NCBI GenBank assembly: GCA_903847405.1
Contig: CAINDP010000034.1
Span: forward strand, 1-64,000
Length of the DNA stretch: 64,000 nt
From: an uncultured Myxococcales bacterium
GTDB taxonomy: Bacteria > Myxococcota_A > UBA9042 > DTJE01
Reading direction: 5' to 3'
Made by a program: the position numbers and the translations under genes. Below are positions 8,801 through 17,600 of the stretch, piece by piece. The notes beneath the pieces were generated by a model. That model searched no databases. It was not told the origin of the DNA and was given only the letters and a program-made list of their open reading frames with translations. How positions within the stretch are numbered: the first letter of the stretch is position 1; the number at the start of each line of letters is the position of its first letter.

Positions 8801-10309
8801 CTAGAAGATGCCTCGGGTGTCCCGTTCCGTTGCGACCATCCGCCCGCCGGGCAGCGTGACGGTCAGGGCCCGCACCTCGGCAGGGGACAGGGTGTCCAGC
8901 CGGCGCGCCAGCATCAGAAAGCGTTCGCCCTCCCCGGGATCCAGCCATCCCTCGGCCAGCGTCTTGAACTTGCGCTCGTAGTCCGGCCGCGCGAAGGGCC
9001 GGGCCCCGTTCGGATGGGCGTCGGCGACGGCCAGTTCCTCCATGATCACGGCGCTGGTCCGCAACCGGACCTCCGCACGGGCGCCGAAGGCCTTCCGGGA
9101 CGGGTCCGGGTCCAGGTAGCGCCGGGTCCACGCCGGGTCCTCGACGGTCCGGACCTTGCGCCACAGATCCACCGTGTCGGGCCGCGTGGCGCGCTGGCGG
9201 GTGTAGGACTTTTCGTGGTGCCAGGCGCCGTCCTGCAGCGCGACGGCAAAGCAGTACATGACGCTGTGGTCCAGCGTTTCGCGGCTGGCTTCCGGGTCGT
9301 ACTTCTGGGGATCCCCCGAACCCGACCCGATGACGACGTGGGTGTGGTGGCTGGTGTGCAGGACCACCTCGTCGATGATGTCGATGTCGGGGATCTTCGA
9401 CCGCAGCCGGAACGCCAGGTCGATGATCGCCTGAGCCTGGTACTCGGCCGAGTGCTCCTTGGTGTACGACTCCAGGATCGCCCGGCGCGGCTCGTCGGTT
9501 TCGGGCAGGGGAACCTCGTAGGTCGCCCCGGGCCCCCCCAGCATCCAGGCGATCACGCCGTCCTCGCCCTCGTAGATCGGCGAGGGCGACCGCTCGCCCC
9601 GCATGGCCCGGTCCACCGCCTCGATGGCCAGTTTTCCGGTCCACCCGGGCGCGTAGGCCTTCCACGACGAAATTTCGCCCTTCCGGGACTGGCGCGTCGA
9701 AAAGCCCAGGTGCACGGCCTGCTGGATCGCCTGGTACGTGGTTTCGACGTCCAGGCCCAGGCACGCGGAAACCCCCGCGGCGGTCGAGGCGGCCAGGTGC
9801 CCCACGTGATCCTTCTTGTACCGGTGCAGCGAAATGCCCTTGGCCAGGGCGATCTGGACCTCGTAGGCCGCAACCGCGCCCCGCACCACGTCGGCCCCCG
9901 ACCGGCCGCACTGCTGGGCCACGGCCAGGATCGGCGACAGGTTGTCCCCCGGATGCGAGTACTCCTCGGCCAGGAAGGTGTCGTGGAAGTCCAGTTCCCG
10001 GACCGCGGTGGCATTGGCGTAGGCGGCCCATTCGGCCTCGAAGGTCCGGTCCGGCGGCATTCCCAGCAGCGTCGCACCGCCCGGTCGCGGGTGGGCCAGC
10101 ACCTGCGTCCGGATGTTGACCACGGGTCGGCGGTTCAGGGCCGCGACCGCGACGGCCGTGTTGTCGACGACGCGGTTGCCCACCATGTCGACGGTTTCCC
10201 GGGGATAGGTCACGGGTTCGACGGCCACGCGGGCCAGGTTCCAGGCCAGTTGCGACTCCTTGGGCAGCGCCTGGCTGGCAGGTACGGTGCGGACGGTCAG
10301 GATGCGCAT
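8801..10309 (-). CDS. prpD: MmgE/PrpD family 2-methylcitrate dehydratase
   Basis: A 502-residue MmgE/PrpD protein, expected to dehydrate 2-methylcitrate in propionate breakdown. Family hallmarks include an N-terminal helical domain with ANATAVRELDFHDTF (about residue 75), HPGDNLSPILAVAQQ, and the SxRKGEISSWKAYAPG region. Length fits long PrpD enzymes (about 480-500). The frame continues 20 codons further upstream, but the ATG at 10309 has GGAGG four bases before it. It precedes prpC. No prpB (methylisocitrate lyase) is nearby, so the cycle would need genes elsewhere. Confidence 0.85.
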   Translation of the reverse strand: MRILTVRTVPASQALPKESQLAWNLARVAVEPVTYPRETVDMVGNRVVDNTAVAVAALNRRPVVNIRTQVLAHPRPGGATLLGMPPDRTFEAEWAAYANATAVRELDFHDTFLAEEYSHPGDNLSPILAVAQQCGRSGADVVRGAVAAYEVQIALAKGISLHRYKKDHVGHLAASTAAGVSACLGLDVETTYQAIQQAVHLGFSTRQSRKGEISSWKAYAPGWTGKLAIEAVDRAMRGERSPSPIYEGEDGVIAWMLGGPGATYEVPLPETDEPRRAILESYTKEHSAEYQAQAIIDLAFRLRSKIPDIDIIDEVVLHTSHHTHVVIGSGSGDPQKYDPEASRETLDHSVMYCFAVALQDGAWHHEKSYTRQRATRPDTVDLWRKVRTVEDPAWTRRYLDPDPSRKAFGARAEVRLRTSAVIMEELAVADAHPNGARPFARPDYERKFKTLAEGWLDPGEGERFLMLARRLDTLSPAEVRALTVTLPGGRMVATERDTRGIF

Positions 10310-10340
10310 GACGCCTCCGATCGAACAGGGTTTCAGGGAC

Positions 10341-10369
10341 AACGTTCTTATTCGGATTCTTTCTGTCAA
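10341..10369 (-). promoter_or_regulatory. Candidate promoter of prpD-prpC
   Basis: The minus strand has a perfect TTGACA (10369-10364) in an unusually A/T-rich stretch upstream of prpD. No good TATAAT match follows at 16-18 bases, so this is a half-supported call. Confidence 0.3.
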
Positions 10370-10461
10370 GGTTTGAGGAACAAGGGAATTCCGGAACCAA
10401 GAGGGCGATTCGGTTCAGTGAAGGCTGGAGGCGGGTGCGCGCGATCGGGGCAGGCCGGACC

Positions 10462-10486
10462 GGTTCACCGGTTCACCGGTTCACGG
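10462..10486. repeat. 9-bp tandem repeat, three copies
   Basis: GGTTCACCG is repeated three times, the last copy incomplete, just downstream of and overlapping the stop codon of the Cys-containing secreted protein. Probably a simple-sequence repeat; no further function is apparent. Confidence 0.6.
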
Positions 10487-11671
10487 GGTCACGACGGGCT
10501 CGAAGCCCACGACCTTGGCCGTGGACAGCGAGTACGACAGGCACACCGACGCTGCGTCGCCGGGAAGATCCTTGGTCTTCGCCACGAACGTCAGGTTGCC
10601 CTGGTCGTCGATCACCTGGTGCAGGTCGAACAGCAGGTTCATGGCCGAAACAGCGACCTTCAGATAGCTGCAGAAGTCGGGCTTGGCGTTCGCCGGGGCC
10701 GCGTCGCAACTGGCCTGCAACTTGGCGATCGCCGCTTCCAACTGCTCCTTGGTCAGGACGCCGGACAGGACGCCGTCCGTCGCCGCGAAGCCGTCCGCCG
10801 TCGCCCCGGCCGTGATGCTGGCCTTGACCTTCGCCTGGATCAGGGTCGCGTCGATGACCAGCCCTTCGGAGATCGGGATGGACAACTGGAACATGGACGG
10901 GCCCGCGGCCAGTTTGCCGTCGGCGATCGACGCGCCCTCGAAGTAGATCATCGGGGTGCAGATGTCGGTCACGTACGACGCTTCCTGGACCTGGAAATCG
11001 CCCGTGGTCGCCGCCGGCGTCGCGGTGGACTTGCCCAGCAGGCCGTTCAACTGGAAGGACGCCGTCGTGGTGAAGTCGGTCACGCCGGCCAGTTCGAACA
11101 GGATGGCGATGCTGCCCCCGCTGACCGCGTCGGCCAGCGGGCCGTTGACCTGGCCCGCCAGGCCCTTGAGGCCGTTGTCGCCCAGGCCGTCTCCGGTATA
11201 GTCGAAACACAGCGACTTGACCACGGCGGCGTCGGCCGGCGTCGTCAGCGAGGAAATGGCGCCCGTCGGGCCCCACGTGATGGTCGGCTTGAAGGTCGGC
11301 CAGTCGCACGTCGGCACGCAAATGCCCTTCAGCGTGTCGCAGGTCGTGTTGGCGGCCGTGCACTCGCCGCACGTCTCGCCGTCGCAGTTGGAGGCGCCGC
11401 ACACGCGATCGCCGCACGTCTTGACGCAGGGGCCGGGGTCCAGCGGACCGGGGTCGAGTGGGCCGGGATCCTCCGGGCCACGATCAGTGCCGCAACAGTC
11501 AGGCAGCGAGCCGGGGTCGGTCCCCTGATCCGTCCCCTGGTCCTGAACATCCTGGACATCCATCACATCGTCCCCGCCCCCCCCATCGTCACACCCGGTC
11601 GCCACCAGGGCCAGGACAGCCATCCCCGCCACCAGCAGCATTCCCGTGGATCGGTCGGTCCGCATACGCAT
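10481..11671 (-). CDS. Secreted lipoprotein with Asp/Pro/Gly linker
   Basis: A 396-residue protein of unknown function. A basic N-terminus and hydrophobic segment end at VATGC (Cys27), a reasonable lipobox, so it is probably an outer-membrane-anchored lipoprotein. Residues 28-80 are a low-complexity linker of DVQDVQDQ and DPGPLDPGP units. A short Cys-rich module follows (eight Cys between about 80 and 125, e.g. CGDRVCGASNCDGETCGEC). The rest, about 270 residues, is a soluble domain with few Cys that was not recognised. The upstream frame is longer, but the ATG at 11671 has GGAG before it and starts the signal. Confidence 0.7.
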   Translation of the reverse strand: MRMRTDRSTGMLLVAGMAVLALVATGCDDGGGGDDVMDVQDVQDQGTDQGTDPGSLPDCCGTDRGPEDPGPLDPGPLDPGPCVKTCGDRVCGASNCDGETCGECTAANTTCDTLKGICVPTCDWPTFKPTITWGPTGAISSLTTPADAAVVKSLCFDYTGDGLGDNGLKGLAGQVNGPLADAVSGGSIAILFELAGVTDFTTTASFQLNGLLGKSTATPAATTGDFQVQEASYVTDICTPMIYFEGASIADGKLAAGPSMFQLSIPISEGLVIDATLIQAKVKASITAGATADGFAATDGVLSGVLTKEQLEAAIAKLQASCDAAPANAKPDFCSYLKVAVSAMNLLFDLHQVIDDQGNLTFVAKTKDLPGDAASVCLSYSLSTAKVVGFEPVVTP

Positions 11672-11755
11672 GGTCGGGCTCCACTGAAGTTGAAAGCATG
11701 CTACCGATTCCGATCGCGCGGATTCAAACAGGGCAAGAATCATCTGGATTGGACG

Positions 11756-13372
11756 TCATGCCGGATCGGCGTGGTTCCACCACCGGTAGAAGCCCTTGTT
11801 GCGCCGCCACAGGTCCCGGAACGCCCGCATGCCGCGGTCATAGACCGGCCGGTTTGCGGGATCGGGCTCGAAGGTCTTCGCGAACCGCATGCATTTCGGG
11901 ATGTCGGTGAACCGCAGGCGCCCCAGGGCCACCGCGGCCAGGAACGCCGCACCCCGGGCATTGGCCTCCCGGGGATCCTCGACCTGCCGGATCGTCCGCC
12001 CGGTGACGTCGGCCAGGATCCGGCACCAGGCATCGGACTGGGCCCCGCCGCCGATGGCGTTCAGGGGGTCCAGGCGCCGGCCCACGAACCGCTCGATGTA
12101 CCCCAGGCTCCAGTTCGTGTTGTAGGCGACGCCCTCATAGACCGCCCGCAGCAGGTCCTCGGACGTCGTTTCCACCGACACGTTGTGGAAGCCTCCCCGC
12201 AGGCACTCGTCGTCCACCGGGGTCTTTTCGCCGTTCAGCCACGGCGTGAACAGCACGCCCCGTGCACCGGGGGGCACGGCTTCCACCACCGCGTCGGCCC
12301 GCAGGTAGGCCTCCGGCGACACCACCGCGCCCCGGGGCTCGCCCGGCGTCCGCAGCAGGTTGCGCAGGGCCGCGGCCAGCGCCCCGCCCGCCATGTCCTG
12401 CTCGTTCGCACAGAAATACCGGCCCGGGATCGCCGACGGCAGGGCCGCGATCGTATGCAGCGGATCGGTCTTGCGGAACGGCACGTGGCACAGGACCCAG
12501 GACGACGTCCCGATGTAGACGTGCCCCGCGAAATCGTCCACGGCCCCCGACCCCACGCAGGCCGACTGCAGGTCCGCCGAGCCCACGATCACCGGCGTTC
12601 CGCGGGCGACCCCCAGGGCGTCCGCCACGTCGTCCTGCAGCGGGCCCAGCACGTCGGTGGACGGCCGCAGGTCCGGCAGCTTGTTCCGGTCCAGCCCCAG
12701 GCGCCCCAGCAACACGTCGTCCCAGCGGACGTTGTGGATGTCCCGGTTGTCCGTCGCCCAGAACAGCGTCACGCTGTCGGGGGACGCGGCACACCGGCCC
12801 GTCATGCGCAGGTTCAGCCAGTCCTTGCTGCCCAGGAACCAGCGGGCGTTCCGGTAGATTTCGGGGCGTTCCTCGCGCCAGAACAGCACGTGGGCCGCGT
12901 CGTCCTTGCCCGACAGGGTGGGCGCGCCGCCCGACCGGCGCATCCAGTCCAGCGACCGGACCACGCCGTACCCCTTCACCGACGGCCATCCGTCCATCAC
13001 CCGGCGGACATGGGGCGCACCGCGATGGTCCATCCATGTCAGGGCCGGCCCGACCGGGCCTCCATCGGCGTCGCAGGCCACGGTGGTCGAAAAGGTGCTG
13101 GAGCAGGCGACCGCCAGAACCGAGGCCTGGGGGACCAGCCCGCGCGCCATCAGGCGCCGCGACGCGACGACCAGCGCGCGCCACCAGTCCTCGGGGTCCT
13201 GTTCGGCGCCCCCTCCGGGCAGGAACGCCACGGGCGTGGGCTCGAACTCGTTGGCCAGCACCCGCCCGTCCACGGTCACCAGGGCGACCTTCAGCCCCGA
13301 GGTGCCGTGGTCCACGGCCAGGATGCAGTCCCCGGACCCGGGCGACGACGACGGCAGGGAATCAGTGCTCAT
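11756..13372 (-). CDS. FGGY-family carbohydrate kinase (xylulokinase-like)
   Basis: A 538-residue sugar kinase. The N-terminal phosphate loop is LAVDHGTSGLKVALV (about residue 18), with the sugar-binding region WMDHRGAP, a second ATP-site element GSADLQSACVGSG, and the C-terminal FGGY signature GGGAQSDAWCRILADVTGR. Xylulokinase is the nearest description; glycerol or gluconate kinases share these motifs. The ATG at 13372 has GGGGAG before it. No isomerase or sugar transporter is adjacent, so the substrate cannot be fixed. A perfect palindrome separates it from the M23 peptidase gene upstream. Confidence 0.82.
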   Translation of the reverse strand: MSTDSLPSSSPGSGDCILAVDHGTSGLKVALVTVDGRVLANEFEPTPVAFLPGGGAEQDPEDWWRALVVASRRLMARGLVPQASVLAVACSSTFSTTVACDADGGPVGPALTWMDHRGAPHVRRVMDGWPSVKGYGVVRSLDWMRRSGGAPTLSGKDDAAHVLFWREERPEIYRNARWFLGSKDWLNLRMTGRCAASPDSVTLFWATDNRDIHNVRWDDVLLGRLGLDRNKLPDLRPSTDVLGPLQDDVADALGVARGTPVIVGSADLQSACVGSGAVDDFAGHVYIGTSSWVLCHVPFRKTDPLHTIAALPSAIPGRYFCANEQDMAGGALAAALRNLLRTPGEPRGAVVSPEAYLRADAVVEAVPPGARGVLFTPWLNGEKTPVDDECLRGGFHNVSVETTSEDLLRAVYEGVAYNTNWSLGYIERFVGRRLDPLNAIGGGAQSDAWCRILADVTGRTIRQVEDPREANARGAAFLAAVALGRLRFTDIPKCMRFAKTFEPDPANRPVYDRGMRAFRDLWRRNKGFYRWWNHADPA

Positions 13373-13421
13373 GCGGTGCTCCCCGGTGAATCCGGCCCGA
13401 GGGGGAGGATACGACAGTGGG

Positions 13422-13471
13422 GGGAAAATGGGGACAGACACCGGGAAAATGGTGTCTGTCCCCATTTTCCC
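13422..13471. repeat. Perfect 21-bp inverted repeat (REP-like element)
   Basis: Arms 13422-13442 and 13451-13471 are perfect complements around an 8-base loop, with core GGTGTCTGTCCCC and A/T-rich flanks. Each half can also fold alone: GGGAAAATGG pairs with CCATTTTCCC. The last base overlaps the TAG stop of the M23 gene. On the M23 transcript it would form a strong hairpin at once after the stop codon, so it may act as a terminator or 3' mRNA protector. Confidence 0.85.
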
Positions 13472-14505
13472 TATCCCCTTTTCCGACGGAGGACGGCGAA
13501 GAACAGCAGCAGCGACACCAGCGCGGGCACCGCGGACCCGGTTCCAGTGGCGCCGGCCGCGCATCCGAAGCCGCTCCCCGGCACGATGCCGCGGACGTCC
13601 GCAGGGTCGAACGCATCGCCCGCCCCCGGGTCCTCGCCCATCGGCGCCTCGACGCCCGCAACCTCCCGGAGCACCTCGACCGGCCCGGCATCCGGAGGAT
13701 CGCCCGCCTCGTCCGCGACCGACGCGTCGGTTTCCTCGCCCGCCGCGACCTCGGCCACGACCTCGGGCACCGCCTCGGGCGCCGGTTCCACCGGGATCGC
13801 CTGCCCCTCGCACCACGGGCCGGGCAGGCCGTTGCCCGCATCCGCGACCACCCACCAGTCCCGGGCGGTCCCGCAGGGCCCCGGGTAGGGGTCCAGGATG
13901 GCGCCCGACGGGTCCTCGACCTGGAAGTGCACGTGAGGCATCGACGAAATCCCGCTGCTGCCCACCAGTCCCAGGCGATCGCCGCACGCCACCACCTGGC
14001 CCACCTGCACCGCCACCGATCCGTTCTTGAGGTGGTAGTACAGCGTTGTCGTCCCGTCGGCGTGCCGTACCCCCACGTAGTTGGCCCGGATCGCGTTCCC
14101 GTCGCAGGTCACCGCCTGCGTGCCCAGGTCGGCGTGGCACCGGTCGTAGTTCCCGTCCACGGCCGCGATCACGGTGCCGCCGGCTGCCGCCACGACCACG
14201 GCGACTTCCTGGTCCATGGTCCCGAACCCGCCGTCCAGGATGAAGTCCGTGCCCCGGTGCTCGTCGTAGCAATAGGGAAAATCCGTGGTGCAGTCGGGCG
14301 CCAGGCAGTACATGTTCCCCTGCCCCAGGACCGCCGGATCGTGGTCCACGTGCAGGATCATGTCCGCCCAGATCAGGGCGGGGTCGGCAACCGGGAACCG
14401 GAACTGCAGCGCCGACGCGGGCCGCGGGACCATCACCCCCGCGAGGATCGCGACCATGGCCGCGCACGTCGGGAACCGGAACCTCTTCCACCGCGACGAC
14501 AGCAT
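13471..14505 (-). CDS. M23-family metallopeptidase with MYXO-CTERM tail
   Basis: A 344-residue exported protein. A signal peptide ends near residue 32 (PASA). The LytM-like domain keeps the zinc ligands: HRGTD (His83, Asp87), His158 in YYHLK, and HVH (191-193). It is therefore probably an active cell-wall endopeptidase, or a murein-hydrolase activator. A Pro/Glu/Val/Asp-rich linker follows, then a MYXO-CTERM-like end: Gly-Phe-Gly-Cys, a hydrophobic stretch, and RRKRG, expected to direct surface anchoring. The ATG at 14505 has GGAGG upstream. It is divergent from the giant Cys-repeat gene. Confidence 0.8.
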   Translation of the reverse strand: MLSSRWKRFRFPTCAAMVAILAGVMVPRPASALQFRFPVADPALIWADMILHVDHDPAVLGQGNMYCLAPDCTTDFPYCYDEHRGTDFILDGGFGTMDQEVAVVVAAAGGTVIAAVDGNYDRCHADLGTQAVTCDGNAIRANYVGVRHADGTTTLYYHLKNGSVAVQVGQVVACGDRLGLVGSSGISSMPHVHFQVEDPSGAILDPYPGPCGTARDWWVVADAGNGLPGPWCEGQAIPVEPAPEAVPEVVAEVAAGEETDASVADEAGDPPDAGPVEVLREVAGVEAPMGEDPGAGDAFDPADVRGIVPGSGFGCAAGATGTGSAVPALVSLLLFFAVLRRKRG

Positions 14506-14533
14506 CCTGGGGTCCTCCAGGTCGAGGTTGCTG

Positions 14534-14539
14534 ATTGTA
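14534..14539 (-). promoter_or_regulatory. Candidate -10 box for M23 gene
   Basis: TACAAT on the minus strand, preceded by GC as in the promoter at 52131-52158, lies about 29 bases before the M23 start codon. No convincing -35 was seen. Confidence 0.4.
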
Positions 14540-14563
14540 GCGGATGTGGGAAGGACCATTTCG

Positions 14564-14592
14564 TGGACACAGCGCCCTCGTCTCCATAGAAT
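14564..14592 (+). promoter_or_regulatory. Sigma-70-type promoter for giant Cys-repeat gene
   Basis: TGGACA (14564-14569, 5/6) and TAGAAT (14587-14592, 5/6) are separated by exactly 17 bases. The transcript would begin near 14599, giving a leader of about 70 nt before the ATG at 14668. Confidence 0.65.
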
Positions 14593-14667
14593 GACGTCAC
14601 AATCCGGGTGCGCCGTGTCCCATTGCCTGTGCAGCGACTGCACCAGCCGCCAGGGAGATCGACCACG

Positions 14668-17600
14668 ATGAATCGACGTCCTGCCGCCTTCACGGGAATC
14701 ACGTTCGCCACCCTGCTGGCGCTGGCGTTTTCGCCGATCGCCTGCGGCGGCGGGTCGCAACGGCCGGACTTCGGCCAGGAAGACGACGTCGAGGTCGCGG
14801 ACCTCGAGGACGTCGAACTCCCGGGCGACCTGCCGGACGGCACGGACGGTGGAGCGGATCCGTCGCGGGACGGCCAGGACCCCGGGCTGGACGGGATCGA
14901 GGACGGGCAGCGGGACGGGACCGGCGTGGACGCAGGGTGCCAGGGCGCGGGCGACTGCGTGGACGATGACCCGTGTACGACCGACCGCTGCCAGGACGGG
15001 GCCTGCAGTCACGACGCCGTCGAAGGATGCGTCGCCTGCGACTTCAGCGACCAGTGCGCCGGCAGCGAACCGGACGCGTGCGTCGCGGGCACCTGCGGCC
15101 TGCGGGCCTCCACCGCGGACGACCCGGCCTGCGGCGCCGGCGATGCCTGCGCGGACGGCCGGACCTGCGACACGGCGTCCCACAAATGCGTCCCCCGGGC
15201 CTGTCTGTGGGCCCCCCGGTCCTGCGACGACGGCGACGCCTGCACCACCGACACGTGCGATGCCCTGGCCGGTTGCCGCCACGACATCCCCGCGAACGCG
15301 CCGCTGACGTGCATCGCCTGCACGACGGACGTCGGGTGCCAGGGCCGCGAGCCCGACAAGTGCACCGTCGTCGTCTGCGACCGGTCCGCCGGACATTGCA
15401 TTTCCGGGCCCCGGAACTGCATCGACGCCGACCTCTGCACCACCGACGCCTGCGACCCGGCCACCGGCTGCTCCCACGTCCCGCTGGCCTGCGCGGACAC
15501 CGACGCCTGCACCACGGACACCTGCCAGGGCGGGCTGTGCCGCCACGTCAGCCTGCCCTGCGACGACGGCAATCCCTGTACCGGCGACAGTTGCAACCCG
15601 GCCACCGGCGCCTGCGTGCATGCGTCCCTGTCCTGCGACGACGCCAACCCCTGCACGGCCGATTCGTGCGTCGGCGGGCAGTGCGTCCACGCGGCCAGCG
15701 CCTGCGACGACGAAAACGCCTGCACCGTCGATTCCTGCAACCCGGCGACCGGTGCCTGCCGCACCGTGGCCCTGTCCTGCGACGACGGGAATCCCTGCAC
15801 CACGGACGCCTGCAGCACGGCCACCGGCTGCACCCACGGCGCCGTCGCCTGCGCCGACGCCGATCCCTGCACCGCCGATTCCTGCATGCCGGCCCTGGGC
15901 TGCGTGCACCAGCGCACGTGCAATTGCCAGACCGACGGCCAGTGCGACGACGCAAACGCCTGCACCACCGAAACGTGCACCCAGGGCGCCTGCGTCTACG
16001 TCCCCCGGGACTGCGCCGACGGCGACGCCTGCACGGTCGACTCCTGCCAGGCCTCCACGGGCCAGTGCGCCCACGCCCCCGACACCTGCGACGACGGCAC
16101 CCCGTGCACCACCGACCGCTGCCAGCCGGGCATCGGCTGCGTCCACGCCGCCCAGGCCTGCGACGACGGCAACGCCTGCACCGCCGACTCCTGCGACGCG
16201 GGGACCGGCGCCTGCGGCCACGTCGCGAAGGCCTGCGGCGACCCCGACCCCTGCACCGTCGACGGCTGCAACCCGGTCACGGGCGCCTGCACCCACGCCC
16301 CGAAGGCCTGCGACGACGGCGACATCTGCACCCTGGACGCCTGCGAGGCGGGGGCCTGCACGCACCAGGCCCTGGCCTGCGACGACGGCGACCGCTGCAC
16401 CACCGATTCCTGCGCCCCCGGGACCGGCTGCGTCCACACCCCGAACGGCGCCAGCGGCTGCGGCACCGCCTGCACGGCCGGCGACGCCTGCGGCGACGGC
16501 AACGCGTGCACCGTCGATTCGTGCCACGCCGCCACCGGCGTATGCATCCACGTCCCGGCGGACTGCGACGATGCCGATGCCTGCACCACCGACGTCTGCG
16601 TCACCGCCACGGGCGCGTGCAGCCACACCGCCGTCGACTGCAACGACCGCAACGCCGGCACCGTGGATACCTGCGCGAACGGCGCCTGCGTCCACGTCTC
16701 GAAGGACTGCGACGACCGGGATCCCTGCACCATCGACAGCATCAACTCGGCCACGGGCGAGTGCCTCCACCGTGCGGTGACCGTCGACGACAACAACCCC
16801 TGCACCTTCGACGAGTGCGACCCCGCGACCGGCGTCGCCCTGCACTTCCTGCGGGCCTGCGACGACGGCAACGCCTGCACCAACGACGCCTGCAACCCCT
16901 CGACCGGAGGGTGCACGAACCTCGCCAGGACCTGCAACGACGGCAACATCTGCACCACCGACACCTGCGACCCGCGGACCGGGTGCCTGTTCACCCCGGC
17001 CACGTGCGCCGACGACGGCCTTCCCTGCACGCGGGATCTCTGCGACCCCACGGCCGGGTGCATCCACCCCGCCACCGCCTGCGACGACGGCGACGCCTGC
17101 AGCGAGGACGCCTGCGAGGCCGCCACCGGCGCCTGCAGCCACCAGGCCCGCGACTGCGGCGATGCCGACGCCTGCACCACCGATGGATGCAACGCCCTGG
17201 GCTGCAACCACGCCGAGGTCCCCTGCGACGACGGCGACCGCTGCACCGCCGACACGTGCGTGCGCCCCGGCGGCACCTGCGCCCACACGGTCCTGGACTG
17301 CAACGACGGCGACCCCTGCACGACGGATTCCTGCAACCCCGCCACGGGGACCTGCCGCCACCTGGCGACGTCCTGCGACGACGGCGACCCCTGCACGCTG
17401 GACGGGTGCCTGTCGAACCTGGGCGGATGCCAGCACGCGCCCCGCGACTGCAACGACAACGACGCCTGCACCCTCGACACCTGCGTCCCCGGCGTCGGAT
17501 GCCGCCACGACCCGGCCAGCGGGTGCCGGACGTGCACGACGGACGCCACCTGCGACGACGGCAACCCCTGCACCACGGAAACCTGCGACACGTTTTCGCG

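Noticed and set aside
3782-13888. A 3368-codon uninterrupted plus-strand frame
   Set aside because: It runs antisense across at least nine well-identified minus-strand genes and has a low-complexity composition; high GC leaves few stop codons.
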